NCBI GenBank assembly: GCA_015063905.1
Contig: SVTF01000001.1
Location: 57,431 to 121,430 of the forward strand
Direction of reading: 5' to 3'
Length of the DNA stretch: 64,000 bases
Source: Oscillospiraceae bacterium
GTDB lineage: Bacteria > Bacillota > Clostridia > Oscillospirales > CAG-272
Below are positions 33,783-42,043 of the stretch, in pieces. Numbering within the stretch: position 1 is the stretch's first letter; each line of letters begins with the position of its first letter. Made by a program: the position numbers and the translations under genes. The notes beneath the pieces are model-generated. The model ran no database searches, had not been told where the DNA came from, and was given only the letters and a program-made list of their open reading frames with translations.

Positions 33783-36700
33783 TTATTCTTCGGGAACGTA
33801 GTTATACGTCATCGTGAGGTGATAATAGTCGCCTACATTTCTTATAAGCTCATCCCATTCTTGTTGCGTTCCCTCATAGTAGATGTGGGAGAAGGTGCCG
33901 TAATCCGACAGATACGTATAGAAACCTCTGTCTCCTATATAGGTCACACTCTTTGGCAGTATCACGCTCTCAAGGCTCTCACACTGCACAAACGCATTGC
34001 CTGAAACAAATTTTGTACCACTATTTACCTTACACGAGATTATTGCCGTATCCTTTGCCTTTACGAGCACAAGATAAGGATTCTGTTCGTTTCCAAGATA
34101 ATAGCCGTTGTCATATGCGTTAAGCTCAAGACTTGTACAACCCATAAACGCTCCATCGGCAATGCTTGTAACACTGTTCGGGATAGTTAGACTCGCAAGG
34201 CTTGTGCAATTCACAAACGCACAGGTTTTGATAGTTGTAACACCTGTGGGAATGGTCAAGCTCTTAAGACTTGTGCAATCGGCAAAGGCGTGCTCTCCAA
34301 TGCTGGTTATGCCGTCGGGCAGATCTATGCTTTCAAGAGCGTAACAACCGCTGAACGTGCTACCGTTTATTACGGTCACACCGTTTGGAATGTTTATGTT
34401 CTTAAGATTTTCGCATGCGCAGAATGCGTCAGCCTCTATACTCGTTACGCCATCTGGAAGGACTATAGTTTCAAGATAGCTACAACCGTAGAACGCGTAT
34501 CTTCCAATTGTTGTAACGTCGCTTGGAACAGTAAAGCTATTTGCTGTTTTTGCTATCGGGTAGTATACCAACGTTTTGCCGTCCTTGGTATAAAGGATCC
34601 CGTCCACCGACTTATAGGCTGAATTGTTAGCGTCAACCGTTACACTCTCAAGGCTATTACAAAGATTGAACGCACCCACTCCAATGTCGGTTACGCCCGA
34701 GCCTATAGTTATGCTTGTAATTCCGTTGCAAGAAAGGAATGCCCAATCTTCTACAGTAATAACCGAGTTGGGAATAGTCACGCTCTTAAGGCTTGAACAA
34801 CCTTCAAATGCATCTGTGCCAATACTTTCAACACTATCGGGGATGGTTATCGTTTCAAGCTCTTTACACCACAAGAACGCGTTCGCGCCAATGTTTTTCA
34901 GTTTGCTATTCTCTGCAAAAGATACACTTGCAAGGCTAATGCAATTCTGGAATGCGCGTTCACCGATGCTTTCAACGCTTGCGGAAATACTTATGCTAGC
35001 TAGATTTTGGCAACTGTAAAACGCGTCCTTACCAATGCTCTTGACACCCTCGGGAATCGTTACAGTATTAATATATCTGCAATTATTGAATGCATAATCG
35101 GGAATGCTTTGTATTCCTGACGGAAGAACGAGATCGGTAATCAGCGTACCGTTGAGATACAACTCGCCGCTTCCCATTCCCATTGGTGTGGATGTGTCAT
35201 TCGCAAACGATATACCGCACCAAGCCGAAAGATCACTGATATACACCTTGCCGGAATAATAAAACCAAAACGCATTCTTATTGACAAACTTTAAGCTCTT
35301 GGGAATAGTTATACTACCCTCGGAGTTTGTGCAATGAGCGAAAGCGTAACATCCTATAGTGACAACACCTTCAGGGATAACTACGTCTTTAAGGTTGCTG
35401 CAGCTCTCGAAAGCCCGATCGTATATGATCTTTGTTGCAGAATTTATCTGACACGATACGATATCCTTGTCCTTTGCTTTCATAAGGATAACGTAATTAT
35501 TCGTCGTGTTTCCGAGATAATATGCGTTGTCGTATTCATATAAATTCAGACTATCACATTTTTGGAAGGCATCCTGACCAACACTTTGGATCTCGTTCGG
35601 TATGTTTATATTCTCAAGCTTTTCGCAATAGGCAAAGGCAGAGTTGTCAATCACCTTTATATTATCAGGAATAACTATGCTCTGAAGACTGTGGCAGTCC
35701 TTGAACATCTCTTTAGTTATACTCGTAATGCCGGTGGGAATATTTACGGTCTTTAAGCTTTTACACATGAAGAATACGGCTCTTCCCATATTTGTAACGC
35801 TATTTGGAATAGACACGTTATCAAGCATTTCACAGTACGAGAACGCACAATCTCCTATGGTTTCCGTTTTGCTTGAAAACGTAACACTTTCAAGACGTTT
35901 GCAATGGATGAATGCCTCTTTTCTGATCTCGACTATACCCTCGGGGATAGCCACTGTTTTGAGCATTGTACAGTCCTCAAACGTTTCCTCGTCAATATAG
36001 GTCATCTTACTTGACAGTGTAACACTTTCAAGCTTATAGCAGCACTTGAATGCGCCGATTCCGACGCTTGTCACGCTGTTTGGAATAACCACGCTCAAAA
36101 GCTCCTTGCAGTTAAAGAAAGCATGCTTTCCTATGCTTGTGACGGACTCCGGTATATCTATTTCGGTAATACCCCAGCAGTTATAGAATCCGCCCTCATC
36201 TATGGTAGTCACGCTATTAGGAATGATGATCTCGTTGATAAACGCCGCGTCGTGGAATGCGTAAAAGCCAACAGTGGTAACGCCTTGAGGAATGGAAAAC
36301 GAAGCAGACGTTGTTCCCGTTCTGCACGTAGGATATTTGATCAAAGTTTTACCGTCCTTTGAATAAAGCACGCCCGATACAGCTTTATACGCTGCATTTT
36401 GCTCGTCAACCGTTATAGTTTCAAGTCGCTTGCAATTGCTGAACGCATGATTGCCTATACTGCTTACGGATGCGGGCAGATGTATCTCTGTTATGTATTC
36501 ACAATAGAAGAATGCACCTACACCTATATTTGTTACAGTATTGGGGATAGAAACCGAAACAATATCGGATTCATAAAAGAATGCCTCATCGCCTATCGCG
36601 GTTACGGGCAAGCCCTTATATGTTGCGGGAATGACTATGTCAGCCGAGGTGCACGTTCCGATTCCCGTTACTGACCAGGATTCTCCGGCCTCGTTTAGAG

Positions 36701-37169
36701 TATACTCCAATTCCTCAACTTCCACCTTCTCTGTTTCGGTCTCGGTCGTCTCATTGGACGTTGTTTCCTCTGCCGTGGTTGTTTCTTCGACTGTAGTCGT
36801 TTCCTCAACTGTAGTCGTTTCCTCAACTGTAGTCGTTTCCTCAACTGTAGTCGTTTCCTCTGCAGTTGTCGTTTCCTCAACAGTTGTCGTTTCCTCAACA
36901 GTTGTCGTTTCCTCAACAGTTGTCGTTTCCTCAACAGTTGTCGTTTCCTCAACTATAGTCGTTTCCTCTATCGTTGTCGTTTGCTCAACTGTAGTCGTTT
37001 GCTCAACTGTAGTCGTTTCCTCAACTGTAGTCGTTTGTTCGGTAGTTGTGTCTTTATCCTTTTTGGGTTCATCTTGGTCCTTATCATTAGCATTGGGGCT
37101 ACATGCCGCCAAAGCGGGCAGGCACACTGCCAAAACAAGAATAAGCGCTAAAATCGATAACTTTTTCAT
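33783..37169 (-). CDS. Secreted lipoprotein with Thr/Glu repeat stalk and BspA-like leucine-rich repeats
   Basis: 1128 residues. A lipoprotein signal peptide ends LAAC at residue 23. A lysine/aspartate patch is followed by a stalk of 16 TTVEET/TTVEQT hexads (about 41-136). A long array of LRR_5 (BspA/TpLRR) repeats of about 23 residues comes next, each of the form 'AFxxCxxLxxVxIPxSVTxIG', from about 160 to 1095. Three interruptions carry YLGN...YVILMKAKD-type inserts, and the array ends IYYEGTQQEWDEL, a common LRR_5 terminus. BspA-like proteins often bind host matrix or other cells. The ribosome site AAGGAGG precedes the ATG. Confidence 0.92.
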   Translation of the reverse strand: MKKLSILALILVLAVCLPALAACSPNANDKDQDEPKKDKDTTTEQTTTVEETTTVEQTTTVEQTTTIEETTIVEETTTVEETTTVEETTTVEETTTVEETTTAEETTTVEETTTVEETTTVEETTTVEETTTAEETTSNETTETETEKVEVEELEYTLNEAGESWSVTGIGTCTSADIVIPATYKGLPVTAIGDEAFFYESDIVSVSIPNTVTNIGVGAFFYCEYITEIHLPASVSSIGNHAFSNCKRLETITVDEQNAAYKAVSGVLYSKDGKTLIKYPTCRTGTTSASFSIPQGVTTVGFYAFHDAAFINEIIIPNSVTTIDEGGFYNCWGITEIDIPESVTSIGKHAFFNCKELLSVVIPNSVTSVGIGAFKCCYKLESVTLSSKMTYIDEETFEDCTMLKTVAIPEGIVEIRKEAFIHCKRLESVTFSSKTETIGDCAFSYCEMLDNVSIPNSVTNMGRAVFFMCKSLKTVNIPTGITSITKEMFKDCHSLQSIVIPDNIKVIDNSAFAYCEKLENINIPNEIQSVGQDAFQKCDSLNLYEYDNAYYLGNTTNNYVILMKAKDKDIVSCQINSATKIIYDRAFESCSNLKDVVIPEGVVTIGCYAFAHCTNSEGSITIPKSLKFVNKNAFWFYYSGKVYISDLSAWCGISFANDTSTPMGMGSGELYLNGTLITDLVLPSGIQSIPDYAFNNCRYINTVTIPEGVKSIGKDAFYSCQNLASISISASVESIGERAFQNCISLASVSFAENSKLKNIGANAFLWCKELETITIPDSVESIGTDAFEGCSSLKSVTIPNSVITVEDWAFLSCNGITSITIGSGVTDIGVGAFNLCNSLESVTVDANNSAYKSVDGILYTKDGKTLVYYPIAKTANSFTVPSDVTTIGRYAFYGCSYLETIVLPDGVTSIEADAFCACENLKNINIPNGVTVINGSTFSGCYALESIDLPDGITSIGEHAFADCTSLKSLTIPTGVTTIKTCAFVNCTSLASLTIPNSVTSIADGAFMGCTSLELNAYDNGYYLGNEQNPYLVLVKAKDTAIISCKVNSGTKFVSGNAFVQCESLESVILPKSVTYIGDRGFYTYLSDYGTFSHIYYEGTQQEWDELIRNVGDYYHLTMTYNYVPEE
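36762..37049 (-). repeat. Tandem 18-bp repeat coding TTVEET hexads (16 units)
   Basis: About 16 in-frame units, variants TTVEQT, TTIEET, TIVEET, TTAEET and TTTEQT. It is the same hexad as in the SGNH lipoprotein but with different preferred codons, so the two arrays are not a recent copy of each other. Confidence 0.93.
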
Positions 37170-37222
37170 TTCTTTTCCTCCTTAAAATGAAAAAACGGAT
37201 GCACAGCTCAAGTCAAGTGCAA

Positions 37223-37255
37223 AAATGTTCGTTTTGATTGCGGAAACAAACATTT
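37223..37255 (-). promoter_or_regulatory. Leader hairpin of the leucine-rich repeat lipoprotein
   Basis: In the 160-base leader, AAATGTTTGTTT pairs with AAACGAACATTT (12 bp, one G-U) with a loop of about 9 bases, then T-rich sequence. It may be a weak attenuator or a stability element. Confidence 0.4.
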
Positions 37256-37337
37256 ATTGTTTAGAAACGAGTACGTATTCTATCAAACAATAAAAACTCC
37301 ATTTTGAAAGCTCAAATGATATTTATGCCGTAGCTAA

Positions 37338-37366
37338 ATTATAGCATCTATTCATCATTTTGTCAA
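37338..37366 (-). promoter_or_regulatory. Full-consensus promoter of the leucine-rich repeat lipoprotein gene
   Basis: TTGACA (37361-37366), 17 bases, TATAAT (37338-37343) on the - strand with a TG-extended -10. It is the same perfect consensus as for the SGNH lipoprotein. The start codon is about 160 bases downstream. Confidence 0.88.
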
Positions 37367-37411
37367 CATTTGGAACTGTGTTTATTGGTGGCGAAAGCCA
37401 GCCTTTTCCAA

Positions 37412-37444
37412 CAAAAAACACCTCTCCAAAACAGAAAGGTGTTA
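37412..37444 (-). terminator. Terminator of the uvrC-rsmD-coaD unit
   Basis: AACACCT pairs with AGGTGTT on the - strand, followed by T6. It begins about six bases after the coaD stop. Confidence 0.78.
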
Positions 37445-37449
37445 TTATT

Positions 37450-37959
37450 TTATGATATGTTTACGCGCTTTAAATATTCTATCGCTTTTGCCGACAAGAT
37501 TCCGTCAAGCTTTTGATACTCGCCATTTTTCAAGTGCTCACGAACGAGCGTTGAGCTTACCGAAGCCATGGCATCGTCTGCGGGCAAAAACAAAGTTTCC
37601 ACACGGTCGTTGTGCGCCTTGTTCCATTTTGCGTGTATCATTTCGTATTCAAGGTCGGCGACGGTGCGAACGCCCTTTACTATAACGTCGGCGCCAAGCT
37701 CGTCAAAGAGGTCGATAAGCATTCCCGATGATGAAATGACATCGGCGTTCTCTATATGCTCTGTCGAAAGCCTTACAAGCTCAAGTCTTGCGCCCATATC
37801 AAACATATACGTTTTGGAGCAAAGCGTTTTATCATGCTTTGATGAGTCGTTGTTCATAACGGCGACGATAACGCGATCAAACTTTTGCGCCGCGCGTTCT
37901 ATAACGTTTACGTGTCCCAGCGTTATGGGATCAAAGCTTCCCGGAATAAGAGCTATCAT
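37450..37959 (-). CDS. coaD: Phosphopantetheine adenylyltransferase
   Basis: 169 residues, normal length. The nucleotidyltransferase motif is PGSFDPITLGHVNVI (TxGH at 14-17). KGVRTVADLEYE and the C-terminal SVSSTLVREH are also typical. CoaD transfers AMP to 4'-phosphopantetheine, the penultimate step of coenzyme A synthesis. Its ATG overlaps the rsmD stop by four bases; rsmD-coaD coupling is widespread in Firmicutes. Confidence 0.97.
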   Translation of the reverse strand: MIALIPGSFDPITLGHVNVIERAAQKFDRVIVAVMNNDSSKHDKTLCSKTYMFDMGARLELVRLSTEHIENADVISSSGMLIDLFDELGADVIVKGVRTVADLEYEMIHAKWNKAHNDRVETLFLPADDAMASVSSTLVREHLKNGEYQKLDGILSAKAIEYLKRVNIS

Positions 37960-38531
37960 AATTCTGTCTCCTTTTTCGGCGTCAGTACCGTTACGTGCGC
38001 AACACCGTATTTTGCAGTTTTCAAAATCTCAAATTTGTTCTTCAGCTCGGGCATTTTTTGGAAAATGTCCGCTTCCTCGCTCTCGCAAACGATGACCGAG
38101 GTGGTTTTTATCATTTTTGCTTCAAGCAAAGCCGACAAGGTAGGCGCGACCAGTCGCTCGGCATAAGGCGGATCGATAAACACAACGTCAAAGCATTCTC
38201 TGCCACTCACGGCCTTAATATAGTCCTCTGCCTTGGCGCAAAGCACACGGCAGCAGTCAGAAAGACGTGTTTTCTCAATATTCCTTTTTATCACGGAAAC
38301 CGCATCCTTGGAGCTATCAATAAACGTTGCGCTCTGCGCTCCTCTTGATACAGCTTCAAGCCCCATCTGTCCCGATCCCGCATAAATATCAAGCACGCGT
38401 CTGCCCTCTATATCGAATTGCAACATGGAAAAAACGGCTTCCTTGGCTCTTTCGCTTGTTGGTCGGGTATTGTCACCCGCAAGAGTATCAAGTCTGATCC
38501 CACGCGCCTTGCCCGTTATTATTCTCATCAT
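37956..38531 (-). CDS. rsmD: 16S rRNA (guanine966-N2)-methyltransferase RsmD
   Basis: 191 residues from ATG 38531 (MMRIITGKARG), because the family begins MRIIxGxxRG. AAAGG lies about nine bases upstream, and the track's earlier starts overlap uvrC without a ribosome site. S-adenosylmethionine motif I is VLDIYAGSGQMGLEAVSRGA, and the catalytic motif IV is FIDPPYAE. TRPTSERAKEAVF is conserved. It modifies 16S rRNA in 30S assembly. It follows uvrC by 13 bases and overlaps coaD. Confidence 0.94.
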   Translation of the reverse strand: MMRIITGKARGIRLDTLAGDNTRPTSERAKEAVFSMLQFDIEGRRVLDIYAGSGQMGLEAVSRGAQSATFIDSSKDAVSVIKRNIEKTRLSDCCRVLCAKAEDYIKAVSGRECFDVVFIDPPYAERLVAPTLSALLEAKMIKTTSVIVCESEEADIFQKMPELKNKFEILKTAKYGVAHVTVLTPKKETEL

Positions 38532-38544
38532 TATTCTGTACCTT

Positions 38545-40386
38545 TTATTTCTCTTCATTAAAGTATTCCACAATGCTTTCGGCATCCTTGCGGCTTATTC
38601 CCTTTATTGCTGCAAGCTGCTCTACGGACGCGCTCTTTACTGCCGAATATCCACCCAATGCTTTTAGCAAAAGCTTTGCCTTGGAGTCTCCGATGCCCGT
38701 TATCTTTGTGAGCGACGACTTTGTCAGAGTTTTGCGCTTGGCATTGCTCATTTTGGATACGGTATAGCGGTGTACCTCCTCCTGTATCTTATAGATAAAC
38801 ACAAACACCGCGTTCTCGCGGGCTATGCTTATCTCCTCGCTCTCGGTACACAGCGCGCGCGTTTTATGGAAATCGTCCTTGACCATACCAAACACGGGAA
38901 CGTCTATCTCAAGATCTCTCAAAAGATCGCGCACCACGGAAACGTGTCCCTTACCTCCGTCGAGCAATATCAGGTCGGGAAGCTCGGAAAAAGATCCTCC
39001 CTCATCATCAAGATGCGCAAAACGCCTATATATTGCTTCTCTCATGCTGGCGTAATCGTCTGTGCCGTCCGTTATGCTCTTTATTTTGAAACAACGGTAA
39101 TCACGCTTTTTAAAGCTTGTTCCATCCGTTACTATCATTCCCGCGGTTATATGCTCGTGTCCAAGGTTGGATATATCGTACGCTTCTATTCTTGAAGGAT
39201 AGACCTCAAGGCATAAAAGCTCCGCAAGTCTTAACAGTGTCTTTTCGTCCTTTTCCGCCTCGCTCTTGTATGCCCTCGCTTTTTCTTTAGCATTGTCTCG
39301 CACCATGTCGCAAAGAGTCTTCAATTCTCCGCGCTCCGGCGTTCTCAACGAAATTATCCTTGCCGCACGCTCCGATAAGTAATCGGCTACAAGCTCTCTG
39401 TCACCATCCTCAAGCTCAAATGACAACAGTATGCTGCGAGGTATATATTCCCTTACGTTATACAGCTCACATAAAAAAGCCGTGATGTTGCTCTCGTCTA
39501 TTATCCTGTCCGCGCCAAAGACGTATTCCGCCTTATCACTGACAGCACCGTCACGTATGAAAAACACGGATATACACGCGCAAAGCTCGTCGCGGTAAAG
39601 CGCAATTACATCATACTCTGTTCCGGGCGCGGCAACGACCTTATGCTTTTGTCCAAGGCGCTCGAGCGCAGATAAGGTATCTCTGTACTTTGCTGCAGTT
39701 TCAAATCTTTCCTGTTCTGCGCACTCATACATTTTGTCCGTTAACTGCCTTTTGACCTCGGAAGTATTTCCCCGCAAAACGTCAACGGCATATCTTATCT
39801 TTTCTGCATATTCCTGCTCAGTTACGTTTCCCGTACAAACTCCGCAGCATCTGCCAAGCTGATAATAAAGGCAAGGTCTTTCCTTTCCTATATCCTTTGG
39901 GAATCTTCTTTTGCAGGTTGGCAATCCGAGTACACCCGAAAGTGTATTTATTACCGAAAAAACAGTTGACGTTCCCGAATAAGGCCCAAAATACCTGCTT
40001 TTATCATTTTGACGCTTGCGGCTCATTACAAGTCGCGGATATTCCTCATCCGTAAGCTTTATATACGGATAGGACTTTGCATCCTTTAGTCTGATATTAT
40101 ATTTAGGAGTGTATTGCTTGATAAGGGTGTTTTCAAGTGAAAGCGCCTCCATTTCCGTGTCGCACAGATAATAATCAAAATCCTTTACCTGCCTGACCAT
40201 ATTGGCAGTTTTGGTATTCTTTTCGCTATTTTGAAAATACTGCGACACGCGGCTCTTCAGCTTGGCAGATTTGCCAACGTATATAACGCTCCCCGCCGCG
40301 TTTTTCATAATATACACACCCGGACGCATAGGCAGGGCGTTGGCTTTATCAAGCAATATTCTGTTTTGAGCTTCTGTGATAGCCAT
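38545..40386 (-). CDS. uvrC: Excinuclease ABC subunit C
   Basis: 613 residues. An N-terminal GIY-YIG nuclease domain (GVYIMKN...VIYVGKS, about 23-45) makes the 3' cut. A cysteine-rich segment (YYQLGRCCGVCTG), a UVR motif near 205-235, an RNase H-like 5'-cut domain (EAYDISNLGHEHITAGMIV, ILLDGGKGHV) and C-terminal helix-hairpin-helix repeats (ITGIGDSKAKLLL) follow. GGAGGG precedes the ATG. No LexA box is seen here, unlike uvrBA. It heads the uvrC-rsmD-coaD unit, but no clear promoter lies in the 88 bases after ptsH. Confidence 0.98.
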   Translation of the reverse strand: MAITEAQNRILLDKANALPMRPGVYIMKNAAGSVIYVGKSAKLKSRVSQYFQNSEKNTKTANMVRQVKDFDYYLCDTEMEALSLENTLIKQYTPKYNIRLKDAKSYPYIKLTDEEYPRLVMSRKRQNDKSRYFGPYSGTSTVFSVINTLSGVLGLPTCKRRFPKDIGKERPCLYYQLGRCCGVCTGNVTEQEYAEKIRYAVDVLRGNTSEVKRQLTDKMYECAEQERFETAAKYRDTLSALERLGQKHKVVAAPGTEYDVIALYRDELCACISVFFIRDGAVSDKAEYVFGADRIIDESNITAFLCELYNVREYIPRSILLSFELEDGDRELVADYLSERAARIISLRTPERGELKTLCDMVRDNAKEKARAYKSEAEKDEKTLLRLAELLCLEVYPSRIEAYDISNLGHEHITAGMIVTDGTSFKKRDYRCFKIKSITDGTDDYASMREAIYRRFAHLDDEGGSFSELPDLILLDGGKGHVSVVRDLLRDLEIDVPVFGMVKDDFHKTRALCTESEEISIARENAVFVFIYKIQEEVHRYTVSKMSNAKRKTLTKSSLTKITGIGDSKAKLLLKALGGYSAVKSASVEQLAAIKGISRKDAESIVEYFNEEK

Positions 40387-40417
40387 CTTATCCCTCCTGC
40401 CATTATTTTGATGTGAA

Positions 40418-40460
40418 ACAAAAAACGGGGCTTGTCCCTTTTTCGACTTAGCCCCGTTCT
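40418..40460 (-). terminator. Terminator of ptsH
   Basis: AACGGGGC pairs with GCCCCGTT on the - strand with a loop of about 19 bases, followed by T6. It lies 15 bases after the ptsH stop and 30 bases before uvrC. Confidence 0.82.
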
Positions 40461-40474
40461 TTATAATACGGTTA

Positions 40475-40738
40475 TTATTCGTTGAATCCCGAATTTATGA
40501 GAGAAACGAGACCGTCAATTGCCGCATCCTCGTCCTGACCGTCCGCGCTAAGCTTTACGGTCATTCCCTTTGCAATTCCGAGCGAAAGAACTCCGAGAAG
40601 GCTCTTTGCATTAACTCTGCGATCGTCCTTTTCAATAAGTATCGTGCTCTTATAAAAATTAGCCTTCTGGATAAAGAACGTAGCAGGTCTTGCGTGGAGT
40701 CCGCTTGCATTGGTTATTACGATTTCACAAGTTTTCAT
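40475..40738 (-). CDS. ptsH: HPr phosphocarrier protein
   Basis: 87 residues, normal length. His15 in ASGLHARPAT takes phosphate from enzyme I for sugar transport by the PTS. Ser46 in NAKSLLGVLSLG is the site for HPr kinase, so the protein can act in CcpA-type catabolite control. No ptsI gene is adjacent. It is a single-gene unit with its own promoter and terminator. Confidence 0.96.
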   Translation of the reverse strand: MKTCEIVITNASGLHARPATFFIQKANFYKSTILIEKDDRRVNAKSLLGVLSLGIAKGMTVKLSADGQDEDAAIDGLVSLINSGFNE

Positions 40739-40791
40739 ATTATTCCCCTGTCTATATAAATATGTCGCTGAACACAGTTTCGGTTATATTT

Positions 40792-40820
40792 AGTATACCA
40801 AAAATCCGCGCCAAAATCAA
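40792..40820 (-). promoter_or_regulatory. Promoter of ptsH
   Basis: TTGATT (40815-40820), 17 bases, TATACT (40792-40797) on the - strand, TG-extended. The leader is about 45 bases. Confidence 0.7.
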
Positions 40821-40917
40821 GGGTCAATATTGTATATTTTTCACCACATTTAGCCTCTGTTTTATGGCATAATAGACAATTATTTGCTTCTTTTCAGAGT
40901 CTTGTGCCACGAAAGGC

Positions 40918-41427
40918 TTATTTTGAGTCAATGCTCTTTACCGTCAGAGTGAACACCGCGTCATTCGTATATACATTGATACGGCTTCCAACGGATACGT
41001 TGGTCTCGCCTATCGAATAATATCCCGCGGACTTGACCTTAACGGTCTCGCTGCTCATGGTTATGTATCCGCGCATAGTCACCTTGGTGTAGCTGAGCTT
41101 GTTTGCGGACTTAGAGGGATCTTCTGCATCTTTATCTATCACGTATACAGCCTCGCCATTTGCTTCAGGAGCGTACATATGCCCAAGCAGCTTTCCGCTG
41201 TCAGCAAAATACACTGCGGTTCCCTTGTCAAGATACTGAAGCATGCTGTCATATGCGTCATCACACTCGAACGTTATTACGTATTTACTGCTTACAGGAG
41301 ATGTTTTATTGTTTATTCCCGTGTAAACTCGGTACACCACAGTAGCTATAAGCGCGATCACCAACAGTATTATCAGGACATCAATAACATTGAGTCTGAC
41401 CTTTTTCTTTTTTGTCTTATCACTCAT
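40918..41427 (-). CDS. DUF4330-like membrane-anchored protein, copy 1
   Basis: 169 residues from ATG 41427 (GGGAGG nine bases upstream). It has a lysine-rich cytoplasmic start, one membrane segment (LNVIDVLIILLVIALIATVVY, about 13-33) and an external beta-rich domain with GTAVYFADSGKLLGH and SVGSRINVYTND. The pattern fits DUF4330, often found beside polysaccharide genes. Function is unknown. It directly follows a second protein of the same design (gap 1 base) and an O-antigen-ligase-like gene, so a role in surface glycan assembly is likely. Confidence 0.72.
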   Translation of the reverse strand: MSDKTKKKKVRLNVIDVLIILLVIALIATVVYRVYTGINNKTSPVSSKYVITFECDDAYDSMLQYLDKGTAVYFADSGKLLGHMYAPEANGEAVYVIDKDAEDPSKSANKLSYTKVTMRGYITMSSETVKVKSAGYYSIGETNVSVGSRINVYTNDAVFTLTVKSIDSK

Positions 41428-41428
41428 A

Positions 41429-42031
41429 TTATTTTCCTCCCTTGTTGGATTTTTCAAGCTCTACTACCGTTCCGGCAATCTCCTTTTCGCCGCATCTGAA
41501 AGTAAAGTATGCGCCGACCGCAAGTTTCTCAGAGGAAATATAGTATCCTTCCCCATCCTTATATTTGACACCGTCAACAGCCACTTGGAGAACGAACATC
41601 TTAAGCCCGCCACTCTCCTCTTGGGTTATGGATTTTACCTTTCCAAAATATAAAGTATTACCTTCAACGTCACAATAAAGATCGCCGTTGTTTATCGTTG
41701 CAAAGGACGCAAGATCCTCTCCCGCACAAACGATCTTGTATTCAACGCCTACTCCCTCATAATCGTTGGAATAGTGTGTAAAGAGAAGATATGCTCCCAC
41801 AAGAAGTCCCGCAACAATGGCAAGCATGGCTATACCGACTATCACGTCTACGACTATTGGAAATTTCTTCTTTTTATTGTTTGCGATAGGCGTCATTATC
41901 GTGTTGCCACGAGCCTTTTTACCGCTAAGAAGCTCGGAAACAGCGCCCGCCTGATCAGCATCACTCATCTTTCGGGCATCTGCCATTTTAAGCTTTTTTT
42001 CTTCTGTGTCTATCTTTTTGAATTCTGACAT
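41429..42031 (-). CDS. DUF4330-like membrane-anchored protein, copy 2
   Basis: About 200 residues; ATG 42031 is better spaced from GGAG than ATG 42034. A charged cytoplasmic part of about 57 residues is followed by one membrane segment (FPIVVDVIVGIAMLAIVAGLLVGAYLLF) and an external beta-rich domain that ends GAYFTFRCGEKEIAGTVVELE. It shares its layout with copy 1 (both have LxxG-x-Y/FxGKxxxI-type strands). Function unknown. It lies 12 bases after the ligase-like gene. Confidence 0.68.
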   Translation of the reverse strand: MSEFKKIDTEEKKLKMADARKMSDADQAGAVSELLSGKKARGNTIMTPIANNKKKKFPIVVDVIVGIAMLAIVAGLLVGAYLLFTHYSNDYEGVGVEYKIVCAGEDLASFATINNGDLYCDVEGNTLYFGKVKSITQEESGGLKMFVLQVAVDGVKYKDGEGYYISSEKLAVGAYFTFRCGEKEIAGTVVELEKSNKGGK

Positions 42032-42043
42032 CATATATCTCCG

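Noticed and set aside
36631-37185. 184-residue + strand ORF opposite the leucine-rich repeat lipoprotein stalk
   Set aside because: Same repeat-driven antisense frame, without ribosome site or domain.
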